DNA from: Lepiota brunneoincarnata
Lineage: Eukaryota > Basidiomycota > Agaricomycetes > Agaricales > Agaricaceae
DNA length: 64,000 bases
Reading direction: 5' to 3'
Assembly: GCA_023014365.1 (NCBI GenBank)
Contig: JAEBUN010000003.1
Coordinates: 1,798,001 to 1,862,000, forward strand
Shown piece after piece: positions 1-12,131 of the stretch; the stretch's first letter is position 1; each line of letters starts with the position of its first letter. The notes under the pieces were generated by a model. It did not search any database, was not told the origin of the DNA, and was given only the letters and a program-made list of their open reading frames with translations. A program made the position numbers and the translations under genes.

Positions 1-896
1 AACCTATTGTCCTTTTCAGAGGCTGCCATTAGAACAGACCAGGTATAGATGTGGCATTCCATGGATTCGAAAAGTAATTTCGGGGACCGGGGACCATACA
101 TAATATATGCACATGATGCTTCTACGATCGCTTTCCGCAGTATCTCACCCTACAGAACACAATATAGTCAGCCGATATAATACGCCTTTTTTTTCTTCTT
201 ACATGGGAATCGTTTTTCTCCGCCGTCACGACGCGCGCGTTTGAGAATTTGAACCATGGGGTTAGATTGATTCCTCCGACGTTGTGGCGGGTGAACTGGC
301 TCAGTTTAAGCCTTTGGTGGCAACGGACGGCGGAAGACGGCAAGCTGGGTTTTCTATTCCCAGATTCCAATTCACTGGCGAGGAGATTCTCTACACAAGT
401 GGATGGGAGGTGCTGCATTCCAGGAGGAACATCTTCCATCGCAGGGGACTTGTTTGCAGTGTTTTGATATGCGCCACCTGCTCACTCGCAACATTCTAGC
501 TCTTTTCCCGGACAAAACGAACAACGCGTCTGAACACCAAATGCATCCTGAGAAATTGGAGTCGAAAGTGTGAAGTCCATACTCGGGAGCCTGATCCGGC
601 TGAAACGCTGATGGATGAATTCCCCAGGTCCCAGCACTTCAGCTCCTGACTTGTGCTGCACACATATAGCCCCATCATTCCATCTATATACACTTCTAAA
701 CTGTAACTCACTTGAGTATGTGCTGTGCATATACCAAATCATCGATGTTAAGACGGAGCAGAAAAATGGGGTCAAGAGGAGTGCGAGAGGGAGACAAGAG
801 GAACGGGCATATTAAGTTAATATACATTTCTACATCGCAGTTATCATCACCTCGAACGTATGCTGTAGTCTCCCAGTCTACGACTCCCGATAGTGA
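1..896. other. Left-edge region without a recognised gene
   Basis: All open frames here are short and overlap on both strands. None contains a domain or motif I recognise, and no tRNA-like internal promoter boxes were noticed. It lies just past the stop of the minus-strand DUF6533 gene, so part of it is probably that gene's 3' UTR. Confidence 0.5.
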
Positions 897-2812
897 TCAC
901 TGGTTACCACTTTGGTCGTTGTCCCGATGAGGCCCATTATTAAATTGCAGTGAAGAGATCTCCCGTGAGACCATGCTCTCCGTTAGCTTACAACCCGCCT
1001 CACGGACATTGAGGATCAATCGCGTTCCCTGGTTCAATGGTTAATCAATGGCGGGGGCAGAAAATAAAACTTACACAAAAATAGTACACAATTGCAAGCC
1101 ACCTATCAGTAGAGATCAACCAATCTTTGTTATCATGCGAAAGATGGATTACTCACGGTGTCCAGTCTATCGCAGCAAAGCCCGAAAAATCACTATCTCC
1201 CAACAGTGAACTTCCTACAAGCCCAAACATGCTTACTACTGCACACGTTAAGTAGACAAGAACAACCCAAGCAACCCTCTCTCTCACCGAAAATCCTGGG
1301 TTGTGGTGAGCAGTTTACCCTGGAATTCAGAGTGAAGGGTCTTATACTCACGGAATAAAAAATAGTGTTCCGTCACGGTAGAATATATATATGATCGGAG
1401 TCAACTGTTTTATGTGCTTGATCCTGTCACGAAAGGAGCTCCAAACGAGCCCGGCCTACCTAAGAGACTGATAAAGCTTGATGGCGGTTAACAGAACTTC
1501 GATACCTACAGAGTATAAGACCAAATTGCAGAAATAGAGTACAATGCCGCTCACCGGTGCTTGCAAAGCGACAAGTCCTTTTTAACATTAGTGTCTTTAC
1601 AGACACTTGATTGAACAAAAAATCACTGACCAGGATGCTGAACCCATTACACTGTTGAAATTAGACTGCCAGTCTGCAGTAAATAAGGCAAAGCAACCGT
1701 GCAGTGGGAAAGCATCAATATAGTATTTCTGCTGCAAAACGGCGAGTCCGAATGTCCCCGAGGCGGCCACCTAGTTGTTTTGAACGATCGTATCTCGCAC
1801 ATTCTGATGTACCAGACGCACAAGTATTTCAACTGCACCAGAGGTGGATATCAGCTTGGGCAATGTTGGCTGTAGGGACCTGGAAGGGAGACGCACTGGC
1901 CGTAGCAAGAAAGAGCAAGATCGTGACTACCGGTTCCAGGACATTCAGATTCAAGCTCTAAGATATACTCACAAATAACCTACCTTTGAGATTGTAGTCC
2001 CACAGCGCACGCAATCGCAAAGCCAACACTGTCTTCATCATTACAGGAAAGAGAATATCGATCGAACTGGAAGCTCAATTGAGTGTTTGTCCCAAGCGAA
2101 TGACGAATAACTTACAAGCCTGTAACCCAGTAATAAGCTCCGCATCTGAGCGGGTCATAACATAGGTTCACTCGAGTGTAAAAGGCAGTATTTAAACAAT
2201 ATCTTACAACTGTTGAATATGAATAATGGTCACGTCAGGAGCAAGATTGATATTGAAACCAACTCACTCGCTTAGAGACGGAGGTGCTCTGATTAGCTGG
2301 AACAGTAGGGTTTGGACAAGGTGACCGGGTCAAAAAATTTAATGAATATCTACCGTAGATAGCGAACCTAGTTTGCGTAAGTTTCTGTGAGAGGAAGAGG
2401 GTCCTTGGTGCGTACATCAAGTACTGGAATGCCCATATACGAAGCATGATATAGATAATTCGGATTGGTGACCAGCCGGGCCGTCTATCACGCACCACGA
2501 CATGAGCTGATGCTATTCCCCACCATGTTTCGATTAGTTTACCGATGAATATGCTTGATCCTACAAACACTCGAATGAGTGAGATACAGGACGTGGGGAC
2601 ACACATTCAAGTACTCACCTCTCGTGGCAGGATATCCAGGGTATCATAAACAAGCAGAGTGATTGCGGCATCTGGTGTGAGTGATACGTTAATTGTTCAT
2701 GTTCGCCGTAGTTGCAACTTGCACCGGACAGCGCACAGTATATGTAGCCAGTAGTCCGTGTGTATTGGAGATCGGATATTACGTCGTTCACCGTGATTCC
2801 CAAATCGGACAT
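897..2812 (-). CDS. DUF6533 domain-containing membrane protein
   Basis: This is a multi-exon gene for an integral membrane protein of the large DUF6533 family of basidiomycetes. The family has no established biochemical function. The first exon starts with MSDLGITVND and splices (intron roughly 2682-2741) to give the family-defining block YTRTTGYIYCALSD followed by AAITLLVYDTLDILPRE. Further exons encode WSPIRIIYIMLRIW, the block CGAYYWVTGL, the hydrophobic VVTILLFLATASASPFQ, then GIEVLLTAIKLYQSLR and YRDGTLFFIP. The last exon carries RLILNVREAG and ends in DQSGNQ. These blocks occur in the order and spacing seen in the family, so about seven membrane helices are expected. A second in-frame-looking ATG at 2894 was not used because the conserved start fits 2812. 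Exon limits between 2600 and 1000 are approximate. Confidence 0.72.
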
Positions 2813-4713
2813 TTTTTATGGGTTGAGTATGTTGTCTGTAAGAGTTGAGGATGTTCATCCGCACCTTTGGCCATGCTCTTAAATGGCTCAACAAGGGGCA
2901 TAGAACCCCGCTGTTGATGTTCTAATCTTTGATAGGGAGTCAGATGTCAGAGTGTGTGAAGAATTGTGTTGCATTATTGGCGTATGAATTCATGCCCCCA
3001 CTGAGGGCTTAGGATGATGATGATGATGGGGTGATTGTTGGTGGATCAAGGGTACCTAAGTGTGATGTCAAGGGCAATTCAACCTCGACCGGCAATCGGC
3101 AAGTTCGAGTTCAGGTCTCCTCCCTCTTGTCGGGTCTGCGAGACGGAACGAGTGGCACATTGGCACAGAAAAATAATCTTATGTTTGCCCGTGGAAAAGA
3201 CCCCTCAGGGCGAAGACTCCGTCCTCAAGCCGCTCGCCAGTGTGAGCTATTCAAGGTTCACACCCCTCTGTTTGATAGTTGGACATGATCGAGGCCTGAG
3301 AATTGGAAATGCCAGAGGGACTGCCATCTATCTGTGTCGTGATACAGACTCGACAAGGATCACGAGGGGGGTGAGATTGTGAACGACTTTAGTCCAACAT
3401 CAGAAATTTTTAAAGGAAGTATCATCTCTCGAAATGATGTACATACTGACGGGCATAAGGATCAGAGGGCGGAGAGATATTATTCGTGAGCTCGCTTGAA
3501 CAATTCCTGTCCTTGTACCGAGGAAAGCTGGCGAGTTTTCCACAATCATGTCGCCAAAGGGGTAGGGAGATTGTTTTGTATATTGTTTCCGGAGCGTGCA
3601 GTTGAGAAAGGGCTAGCTAAAGTGGGGACGAGGGGCTGGTCGGCGGTGGGGGATGTGGGGATAAGTGCTGGTATCTCCGTCAAATCCAAAGGAAAGCGGA
3701 GCGCTTCCGAGCCTCGATTGGGGAGTTTGTCGAGCCTCCTGGGACCATAATTCTAAAACGGCACCGAGCCCAGATGCGAGATTTTGAACAGGTATTTACG
3801 AATGATGTGGATCCGACAAGCTTGATGCGCAACTAATGTGAGTTGCCCAAGTTTGAACATGCTGGTCACGGAGAAATAGTAGACATGGCTAGAGCCGGAA
3901 AAAAAGTGTGAACTCGTAATGCTTCCCTTCCCATAGCGGGCCCTTATTGGTGACAAGGTGTGCAAAGTGCGACCGATGTGGAGAGCTGAGGCAGAGCACC
4001 AACCAAAGAGGCGCCGGTATGAAAGGACCGTTATCGCCGATGAATGAAATTCTGCAAACCCTGGGTACAGGATCTTTGCTGGGATAAGGCATCTGAAACG
4101 GCAGTTCTTGCGGGACAAGACACAGAGGAATGCTGAGAGCTGGCTCCGTAGCGACTGATGACGTTTCTGGGAGGGACATGGTAGCAGTTCACAAGGCAAG
4201 CCGTGCAGGACAAGAGCGAATGCACATGCATATGGACGCTTTGCTTTGACGGCGACGTCGAGAATGGCAGAGTCACGCAGCGTCCCGTCAAACTTCCCTT
4301 CTTATCCTTAGCGTACCGTATGAATGTTCCAGCTAGGAGAGGTATCGGCCAGCTGAATTCGGACGGAAAGTTGAAGGTGAAGTTGAGCGTTGAGGTCCAT
4401 GTCCGTATGCGGGGGGGCGCGCAGCAGAAATACAAACAGTGCTATCTACTTTGGTCCATGTCCAAATTGCAATCTGCTATCCCATGCCTCACGTCTCCTT
4501 TCCCGTAGTCTCCCCCATCTGCCGTCGTCTCCGCCGATATTCACGGCGAACCCGTGGTCTTGTTGGTAACTAGATTATATAGACAAGAAAGAAGAAAAAG
4601 GGGGGGGAGGGGTTGAAGTCATTCGGGGGTTACAACGTAGCTGGCCAGGCCGCAAAACGATGCCAGCATCAGGCGACCTGGTCAAATTCGACGATTCCAA
4701 ACCCCGATATCTC
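2813..4713. other. Intergenic stretch, no supported gene
   Basis: Several frames of 80-150 codons exist on both strands (for example 3753-4199 and 4031-4435 minus, 3035-3382 plus). They overlap one another, contain no recognisable domain, and lack the short-intron structure of the neighbours. A short run of ATG repeats lies at about 3012-3027 and a G-rich run at 4600-4612. I see nothing else. Confidence 0.45.
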
Positions 4714-6399
4714 CTAGTCGAGCTGTTTCCAATCGCTGTTATCGGTTAAAGACGATCATTAATTTGACATATGGGACAAATTGGCGTACTTACACGTCTT
4801 TGAAAACTTCGTGCGCCTTGATTTCTGCCAGCGACTTGAACTGCCGCCCATCTCCCCTACACAACAAGCGCCGCAAAAACGATATCTCGACTGGTAAGAG
4901 CAATCCGTCCCGGCATCTCATCAAGTCGAGGTCGGATTTGAACGATAGATTGAGTGGGCCTATGGAGGTCCGCATCTCATACCAAACGTTCGCTAATCCA
5001 ACGTAGTCAATAAAGTAATCGCTGTCACCTTCTTTAAACGCTTGATGCACAGGGCAGCGTTCGGAAAAGGCGTTATCGTCGGAGCCGGTCCCCAGTGGGA
5101 TGCCTGATAGTCTTGTGAGTTTGGACGCTCGAGCCTGGTAAGACGAAAAAAGCATTTACCACTATATAACCGGGGGCCCTCGTGAAGGAGCACAGAACAA
5201 CCGAAATCAAAGAGAGTCAAGTTCCCATCCTCCCCGAACATGATGTTCTCCGGACCGATGTTGCTGTGAACCACGCCCTCCAAGTGCATATTGTATACAG
5301 CTTGAAGGAGTCGTGCCATCTGGAAAGCCGTAGTCCTAAGGTCGAAGGGACCTCCATGCCAAAGGCGTTCCCGGAGTGAAATCTGGCCCATCCATCGCTG
5401 AAAATCGGGGTATCAGCAAAATCTCAAGTCCGATTACAGGCGGGACGGTACCATCAAGAAAATCTCTTCAATATTGTAATCCCCAATAAGCTCCAGAAGG
5501 ACGAGACCAGGAATCCTTCGTATACGTCGCAGGGCACTCAGCTCATTCCTAACGATCTGGATATTTGGGGAGTCTCCACACTTTACAGACGACCACTTCA
5601 CCATGAACCTGCGTCCATCGGGGGCAGTGATCGTCCACAACGACCCAAATGAGGAGCAACGACTCACTTGCTTTATTGTTCTTACGAACCTGGGCCCTAG
5701 AGCCTCTCCAAGATACACAATCTCCTTTATATTCGGAATAAGGGAAATTTTCTTAAGTCGGTTTGCGGTTCCCGAGTCATCGAAGTGGACGCGTCTTCGG
5801 TCTCGCTGAGCTGGGTTGTTGGAACCATTGTTTGGAGAGGGCTTGGGATCCGCGCTGCCTGTAGGTGCATGACTGCCGGACCTAATAGGGGTTGGTCGTT
5901 CTACAGTCTGGCGCTTCTGAGCGGCGATGATAGTGGCTTGTAAAGCCTTCCTGGCTTTCTCCAAATGGGCCGCAGACGAGTCGGGGGGTGGATCTTGGCC
6001 GTCGGGCTCCGGAATGCCGAGTCCAGCTCCTATGAAGGGTCCATCTTTCGTTAGGGCCCTCAGAGGGAGGGAATGCTCGTGTGGCGACTTACCTTGGCAT
6101 AAGCGGTTGTCACATCCCTTGGGATTCTTGGATTCTAGGAGCGGAGTAGTCGATGCAGTTTCTGCGGAGTTGGTCAGGCCCCCTACGAAAGCACGAATAT
6201 CCGGAAGGCTGAAAAAGCGCCTCAGGATGTCTCTAATCTGCTCTCCGCTGCCAACTACTCTGTGATGAAGACCAATGAGTCGATCAAACACGCCTACCTT
6301 GTGTACGAAACCGCCAGGGTTTACAGGTCGAACGGGTACAGTATAGGCTGTGGGTGTGGGGTTGGGTGTAACCGGTGAGGTGCGCATGGTGGGTGTCAT
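4714..6399 (-). CDS. Protein kinase-like protein with degenerate catalytic loop (putative pseudokinase)
   Basis: The first ~190 residues look disordered (rich in P, S, T and N). A kinase fold follows: the glycine-rich-loop region RCSSFGSLWTI, the VAIK-type lysine in RRFMVKWSS, an alphaC-like NELSALRRIRRIPGLV, then MARLLQAVYNMHLEGVV. The catalytic loop reads HSNIGPENIMF where active kinases have HRDxKPEN, so the catalytic Asp is Asn and the Lys is Gly. The Mg-binding DFG is intact (LFDFGCS). The C-lobe is present (IDYVGLANVWYEM, then SLAEIKAHEVFKDV). A last small exon adds DWKQLD and the stop at 4714-4716. Loss of the HRD Asp usually abolishes or greatly lowers phosphotransfer, so a scaffold or regulatory role is more likely; this is inference. 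The substrate or partner is unknown. The start at 6399 is the first ATG of the long N-terminal exon. Confidence 0.8.
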
Positions 6400-6898
6400 T
6401 GTGAGAGACGAATTTGGTCTGAGGATACCCTCTTATATCAACTGAGAGCTCCTTTCCAGTAGTCCCTATTGCATTTCAAAGGCGTCCATGGGTTGTATAA
6501 CTGGGGGCATTCTGTCATATATGTGTCATAGCAGAGTCGTGATCGAGACTGTTCGACTCTTGTCTACTTCGGGTAGAATACTCTTTGAAGTAGACAGCAG
6601 AGGGACGAGGGCCATGGAGGCAAGAGTATGAGAAGTTCGTAAGTTCATCACTGAGTGCAGAGTAATGTCCAGTAACAGGCGAGTGCATAGGAAACTTGAA
6701 AGATGGGATCCAAGAAGACAGGCCTATCCAGCTGACCAGACGGGCAGTCATGCCATATAGTTCCTCGTAGATCAAGAGCCCGTAGATAGAACTGGCATGA
6801 AAGGCTACCTGTTGGACGTTACTGTGGGAGCCGCAATGTTCGCCAAACGTATATCATAGCTCCTGCATTTTGAAAAGATCATCACAAATAAGACGTGC
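6400..6898. other. Intergenic, kinase-like gene and DBP9
   Basis: About 500 bases lie between the start of the kinase-like gene (upstream side) and the stop of DBP9, both on the minus strand. It should hold the promoter of the former and the 3' UTR of the latter. No gene or clear motif was seen. Confidence 0.4.
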
Positions 6899-9227
6899 CT
6901 ATCTGAACTTCCTCAGCGGGTTCGATTTCTTTTTCCCTCTGAACCCGCCCTTTCCGAACTTGCCTCCTCTCCCCCTCGTCATCCCCTCCTTTCTAAAAGG
7001 CACAAAACTACTCTTATTGCCGTTCGTCACCATTGATCCTTCCTCCTCCCGCACAGGCGCCATTTTCGGTAACAGGTACTTCGGAACGTGCTTCATGTGC
7101 GGCTGCACCTTCGCTGGCCTCAGCGCCTTGTCGTGTTTCAAATGTGCCAGATCCAACGGGTTGTCCTCAAAATACGCCTTGAGCTTGTCCGAATTAAGAA
7201 TCTCGTTCTTCAATTCCTTAATTCTCGCCTCTCTGATCGCAGCTCTCGTCACGCTCCGCAATGCATCGCCCATACGATATCGGAAAGCCTCCACCTGCCG
7301 CATGTCGAATTTGTACTCCTTGATTTGTGACTCTCGAGAAGCCTGTTGTTTTTCGACGCGCTCGAAAACGCGCTCGTCGTTCCGCGCACTTGACAAACAT
7401 CCAACCACCTTGTTTTTGCCCCATTCAGAACGAGGTACGACAAAGGATAACGATATTCCTGTTCTGCCGGCGCGGGCAGTACGACCAATGCGATGGGTGT
7501 ATGACTTTGCGGAGGTAGGGAAGTCGAAATTGAGCACGCAAGAGACATCGACAAAGTCTACGCCGCGAGTAACACCGTATTCTTTGTCAGACCTACGTTT
7601 GGTTTTGAGTTTCTTCGATGATTTGGCATCTGGGGCTTCGGATTGATGTTTTAGACGCTTCCTTGGCGCTGGTGATGAGTGACACTTGCGTTTTAGATGG
7701 GAAGAGCTTCCCGCATCCGACAAGGCATCATCCTCCTTTTCGTGCTCTGGTCGCCCATCCATGTCCGAAGGATTATGTTTAGCGACTTCGCGCTGGGTCG
7801 ACGCGACTATTAAGCAACATCAGCAGCGATTTATTAGGCAAATGTTGGAACGTACACTCCGCTTCACTGTCATGACCAGCACCTTCCTCACTATATTCCA
7901 CATCATCCTCTTCCACCCCACCTTCATCGGTTGCGATGATGTAGTCGTAAACGCCTTTGTTGAACTCCTGCACCGTGTGATACCTTGACGCAGTTTGAGC
8001 CAACCTCTTGCTTGGAAGGTGGAGTCTCACCTGGAATTCAAAGGTAATTCCGAGTTCAGGACACAACTTTTGATGGAAAATTGTTCCAAGAACAATTTTA
8101 GCCGATAACAACGATCCACATCGTTGACAAAAAGAATGCATTTTCCTTTGACGAGCTTGAGCTTAAGAATAACGAATGCTAGAAGGAACTTGTCGACTTC
8201 GGAGCACCTGTACAAAGTGTTTCAATACATTCATAGTAGTGAGGACCCGAAGACCTACCTGACTACGTATTGATTGAGAGAGGCGGCCTTCCTCTGCGTC
8301 CTCTTCAAGTCGAAGAATAGCCTTATAAAGGGATCATATTTCCCCTGAAGATTATTTGTGCAATGAAATAACCTACAGGGTTGCGTAACGTGAGCCCCTT
8401 CAGCATTTCGACGTCCTCAGTCAGTGTTGCACTCATCAAAAAGCTCTGGTGAACTTTGGGCAGGTAAGCGCCACTGAGAATTTGACGAATGTCATCATCA
8501 TGGCCGTAGGAGAGGATGAGATCTGCTTCATCAATTACGAGGGACTCCACCGCTGAGAATGATAGGGTCTGAAAGGTGCGGGCATAAGTTCAACGTCGGA
8601 CATCATAATTGGGCTTGGCTGACCTTGGATTGCAAGAGGGATAAAGCACGGGAGGGTGTTGCGACAACGATGTCGGGATAGCTTGCAAGGAGCACACTGT
8701 ACTTCGTCAGCCTCTGTTAGACCGGAGACACAAAGACTCACCGTTGTAGGTGTGCGGTCGTCCCGGAGGCTATGTTGACCACTACGACATCCTTGTCGCA
8801 GTACCGAATTAATCCTCCCAAAAAAACAGCCACTTGTTCTGCAAGCTCCCTCGTCGGAACGAGAATCAAAGCCCGCGTCAAGTTGTTCGTGGTATTACTT
8901 GTGCTTTCCTGTCTCGATTTTTAACCTTCTCGGGGATGAATATAAGCAAGCTTTGCATACCGTTTCCTTGTCTTTCCTTTTCCCTTTACTCAGCAACAGC
9001 TTCTGCACCACAGGAAGACAGTATGCGGCAGTTTTTCCACTCCCAGTCCGTGCCCGCGCAAGGATATCGCGATGTTCGTCCAAAGCCAGTTGGATTGCAC
9101 GGGCTTGGATTAGCGTGGGACGAGCGAAGCCCATTTCTGCAAGGGCTCTCAGTAGCCTAGAATCCAGCATATGAGAGAAAGCCGAAAAAGTTGCTTTCGA
9201 CTCGAAGAGCCGCGAATCTGGAGTCAT
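6899..9227 (-). CDS. DBP9: ATP-dependent DEAD-box RNA helicase DBP9
   Basis: Nucleolar helicase of the DBP9/DDX56 family, needed for early assembly of the 60S ribosomal subunit. The motifs are in order: Q-motif region ([16 protein letters not shown]), Walker [17 protein letters not shown], the DEAD box in [17 protein letters not shown] (this continuation is typical of DBP9), SAT in [13 protein letters not shown], and [13 protein letters not shown] in the second RecA domain. Between ATDEGG and [11 protein letters not shown] there is a long acidic then Lys-rich insert containing [17 protein letters not shown], a feature of this family and a likely nucleolar localisation signal. The C-terminus is basic ([17 protein letters not shown]). 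Several short introns interrupt the gene, for example around 7800-7850, 8030-8045 and 8220-8260. The start chosen is [11 protein letters not shown]. It lies next to TSR4, another ribosome-assembly gene on the same strand. Confidence 0.93.
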
Positions 9228-10172
9228 GGTTGGATATGCTCCAAGATAGAGGCACAATCTAAGTAAAATCCTACATGTTACATAAGCCATGGCATCAAAG
9301 TATATATCAAGTGATGGGTTCCTCGAGGCTGAAGACTTTTAAAGTTCATCCGTGGAAGAGAAACCAACGCATGCTAGAGTGGTCGACACAACCATGTATC
9401 GCGCCTGTCGATTGCCGTGACCATCCCGGGTTTTAATGTAAGGCCCGTCCGCTATACATTGCTTCGTTTGCTTGTTCGAAGTTCTACACGAGCACAAACT
9501 AGGTAGCCTTCACTGGCGGAGTCACCAGGTCCATGATGGATCCCTGAAGCCTCTGCGAGGGTGTCTTAGCTTGTCCTGTGAAGGAAGGGCCGAGAATAAG
9601 ACGTTCATGGTGCGATCACCGACTTCACCTTGGTATGCACCGTCTGGCCGACGCTAGCAGAACGTGCCACCCCATCGCGATCGTTAAGCAACTGCAGAGA
9701 TACGTCCATCTGTGGACTGGGGTGTTCCTGATTAGTATACTAAACCACGCGGTAACAAAGTTGCCCGCGACCTGAGAAAAGACAATGTGCTTTCTGCTGG
9801 TTCGTGATGAGCAAACTGTCAGTATTTCCCCGCAGGTTGCATCAGTTCTAGAAAGCGAAGCTGCCTCTTTCCCAATCAAGTACGACACAAAGACATGAGC
9901 AAAAGGATATCGCGAGTTAGTAGCCGGGATCCCTGTTTGAGTTGAATGGTTCTTTTCATCATCCTCAACCAGGGTTTGACAAGTGGGCGTTGCGGGATTT
10001 TCTCACCCACACATCCGGTATTCTGAAATAACTTTCGAAAGATACTGCCGGGGCATGCTGTTAATGTTAAACGCCGCTACAGGCGCGCCAGTGGCATTAT
10101 ATCCTGTTCTTCTGGCGCCTAAGGTCAGAGCTACACAAATTGCAAACTGGCCAGATATTGTACACCCGATTT
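9228..10172. other. Intergenic between DBP9 and TSR4
   Basis: About 945 bases, holding the DBP9 promoter and the TSR4 3' end. Frames such as 9625-9888 minus or 9983-10390 plus are short or overlap the TSR4 exon on the opposite strand and show no domain. I see no gene. Confidence 0.45.
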
Positions 10173-11742
10173 TTAGTTGTCCCATTGCACCAAAACAACC
10201 TCCTCCCTCCAACACTCCTTCGCCTCTTTCCCTTGGTCCCCAGAAATACAACAATCTTTCTCGCACGAGAAAACCAGGCAGGTGCCCCAAGACATGCCAT
10301 CACCGCCTTTTAGCGCCTTTTCCAGCGCCTTCCTCCTCTCCATTTCTGTCTCCTTCCGATCTCGGGAGTTGGACGTCTGAAGAACGTTGATTAAGTTTGG
10401 CATGAGTTGGCACTCAAACACACGGGGAGTTTTGCAGATAGGACAAGGAGGGATGAGTGAGGAGGAGCAAGAGTAGGTACGTTTGGTGGCTGAGGAGACA
10501 GTGAATACTGCTTTGGATATAATTGTCGTCTCTGATTTGAGCGAGGGAAAAAGCTCGTCGAAGATGGCGTCCTTGGCGAATGGGAGAGGCGTACCGCTGA
10601 GTTCGTAGCTATTCCAAAATCACCCGTGTGTTAAGATCAAGGCTTTAACATCCATAAACTAACCGTAAGCACTGCTTGCTTTCGTGAGCTACCCGTCTTG
10701 TGAACTTTTCAAAGACATTATCGATCTCTAACGAGTTTTCATAAGCCTCGCTGGCCCAAGAGTAGTCCGGCTTGTCTTGTGGATCGGGCTCAACAAACTG
10801 AACACCAGAGGGTAGTTTTGGCTTGGAGAGTTGGGGCAAATGCTCAGAGGTCGTTGAAAGGTACAGCGGTAGGTAGGAAGGGGCAGTTTTCCACGGAGAG
10901 TCTTCAAGGGTTGTTGATGCTAGAGCAACGACGAGGGACTGTTCAGAGACATCTGATTCCTCATCGCTATTACCTTCATCTTCATCTTCATCTCCCTTTG
11001 TTGAGACCTGGGGAGGAGTTGGAGAGGGGGGGCTTTTGAAAAATTGAGTGCCCAAGGCAAACAGATTAGAGGGAGGAGCGGCCGCCGATGCAGAGATCTG
11101 CAGTTGAGGGCATCCAATCAGATAAGCTTGTTCTTGAAGACAAGAAAGTGGGTTACAGAGAAGGGGTTTGCCTTGGAAGCGGCTTTCTTGGTTTGTTCGG
11201 CAGCGGCGACTTGTGCTTTGGCTCTCTCACGTTCTTGCTTCTTTGCCAGTTTTTTCTCAAGCTTTGCAGCATACTTTTCGTTAAACCGAAGGGCCCGCCA
11301 GGCACGGATGCTGGATGAAGTTGAAAAGAGCACTAGGCTGGTTGCAGTGGCCACATTACACACCTTCCGTCTTTCTTCTGACAGGTGCCACGCGAACAGC
11401 CCCAGACGTAGAGGGCTCTGTCCATAGGGCTGTCCTCGAAGGGGCACCAGATCTGTACGAGGAGATGCATTGGAGAATTGCAGGCTTTGCAAAGGGAGGA
11501 GTCAAAAGGAGGTTCACGCGAAGGAAGAAAGGCCTTTTGAAGCAATCAATATATTGGTATGGTGACAATACAGGCGGGGAGGGCCGTACAGGGTGGCCAC
11601 CAATACGCGAGACCGCCGCGTCCTCGACATCGTCGGTGTCATTGACAGGGCCATCTGGGACGCCAAGTAATATGTTGGTCTCTACGCCTGCTGCAAGATC
11701 ATCACCATCAGAGTCGGACCAATCATCTGTGGGGAGCGGCAT
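10173..11742 (-). CDS. TSR4: TSR4 / PDCD2 family ribosome-assembly chaperone
   Basis: Cytoplasmic protein of the PDCD2 family. In yeast Tsr4 is a dedicated chaperone for the 40S protein Rps2 (uS5). The N-terminus reads DDWSDSDGDDLAAGVETNILLG, then an intron near 11530-11585 joins to AFLPSREPPFDSSLCKAC. The zinc-binding half follows with CNSPMHLLVQIWCPFED and ALYVWGCSRGTCQKKDG. A Lys/Glu-rich segment (KLEKKLAKKQERERAK) and a long acidic linker (GDEDEDEGNSDEESD) separate it from the PDCD2_C domain, which carries CPICKTPRVFECQLMPNLI and GMSWGTCLVFSCEKDCC. Both CxxC clusters and the final cysteine block are intact. The stop is at 10173. The gene shares a short divergent promoter with the Zn2Cys6 gene. 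Confidence 0.92.
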
Positions 11743-12131
11743 GGAGCGGATAGATCTAGGGGGAAGGATATCAGTTTGAGGACGGAAAGAAGACAGGGAA
11801 GAGAGGATCAGAAAAGCATGAATGGTTTAAAGAAAAAGACTCTTCAACACTAAAGGAATGGCCCAAAAACTGGGCAGCAGACTGTTAGCTCCGACTCGTC
11901 ATCTAGAGCTCATCACCAGCAGCAGGAAAGGGATGTGAAGCTCACCTGAGATGGATGACGAGAGAGGAAGCGAAGAGAAAAATTTAAACATAGGGAGCAG
12001 CCAAACAGGAGCAAATGGAGAAATACCCGATATGGCGACACATCTGCGAATCTTGCGATTAGAAGAAGAGAAACGGGGTCGGTCGCCCTCCGAGTCGCTG
12101 CTATCCCGGCAGGGCCACTCCTCCTCCCACC
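11743..12131. promoter_or_regulatory. Divergent promoter, TSR4 / Zn2Cys6 factor
   Basis: This 389-base gap separates two divergently transcribed genes, so both promoters and 5' UTRs must lie here. I could not identify a convincing TATA box or named operator. Confidence 0.5.
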
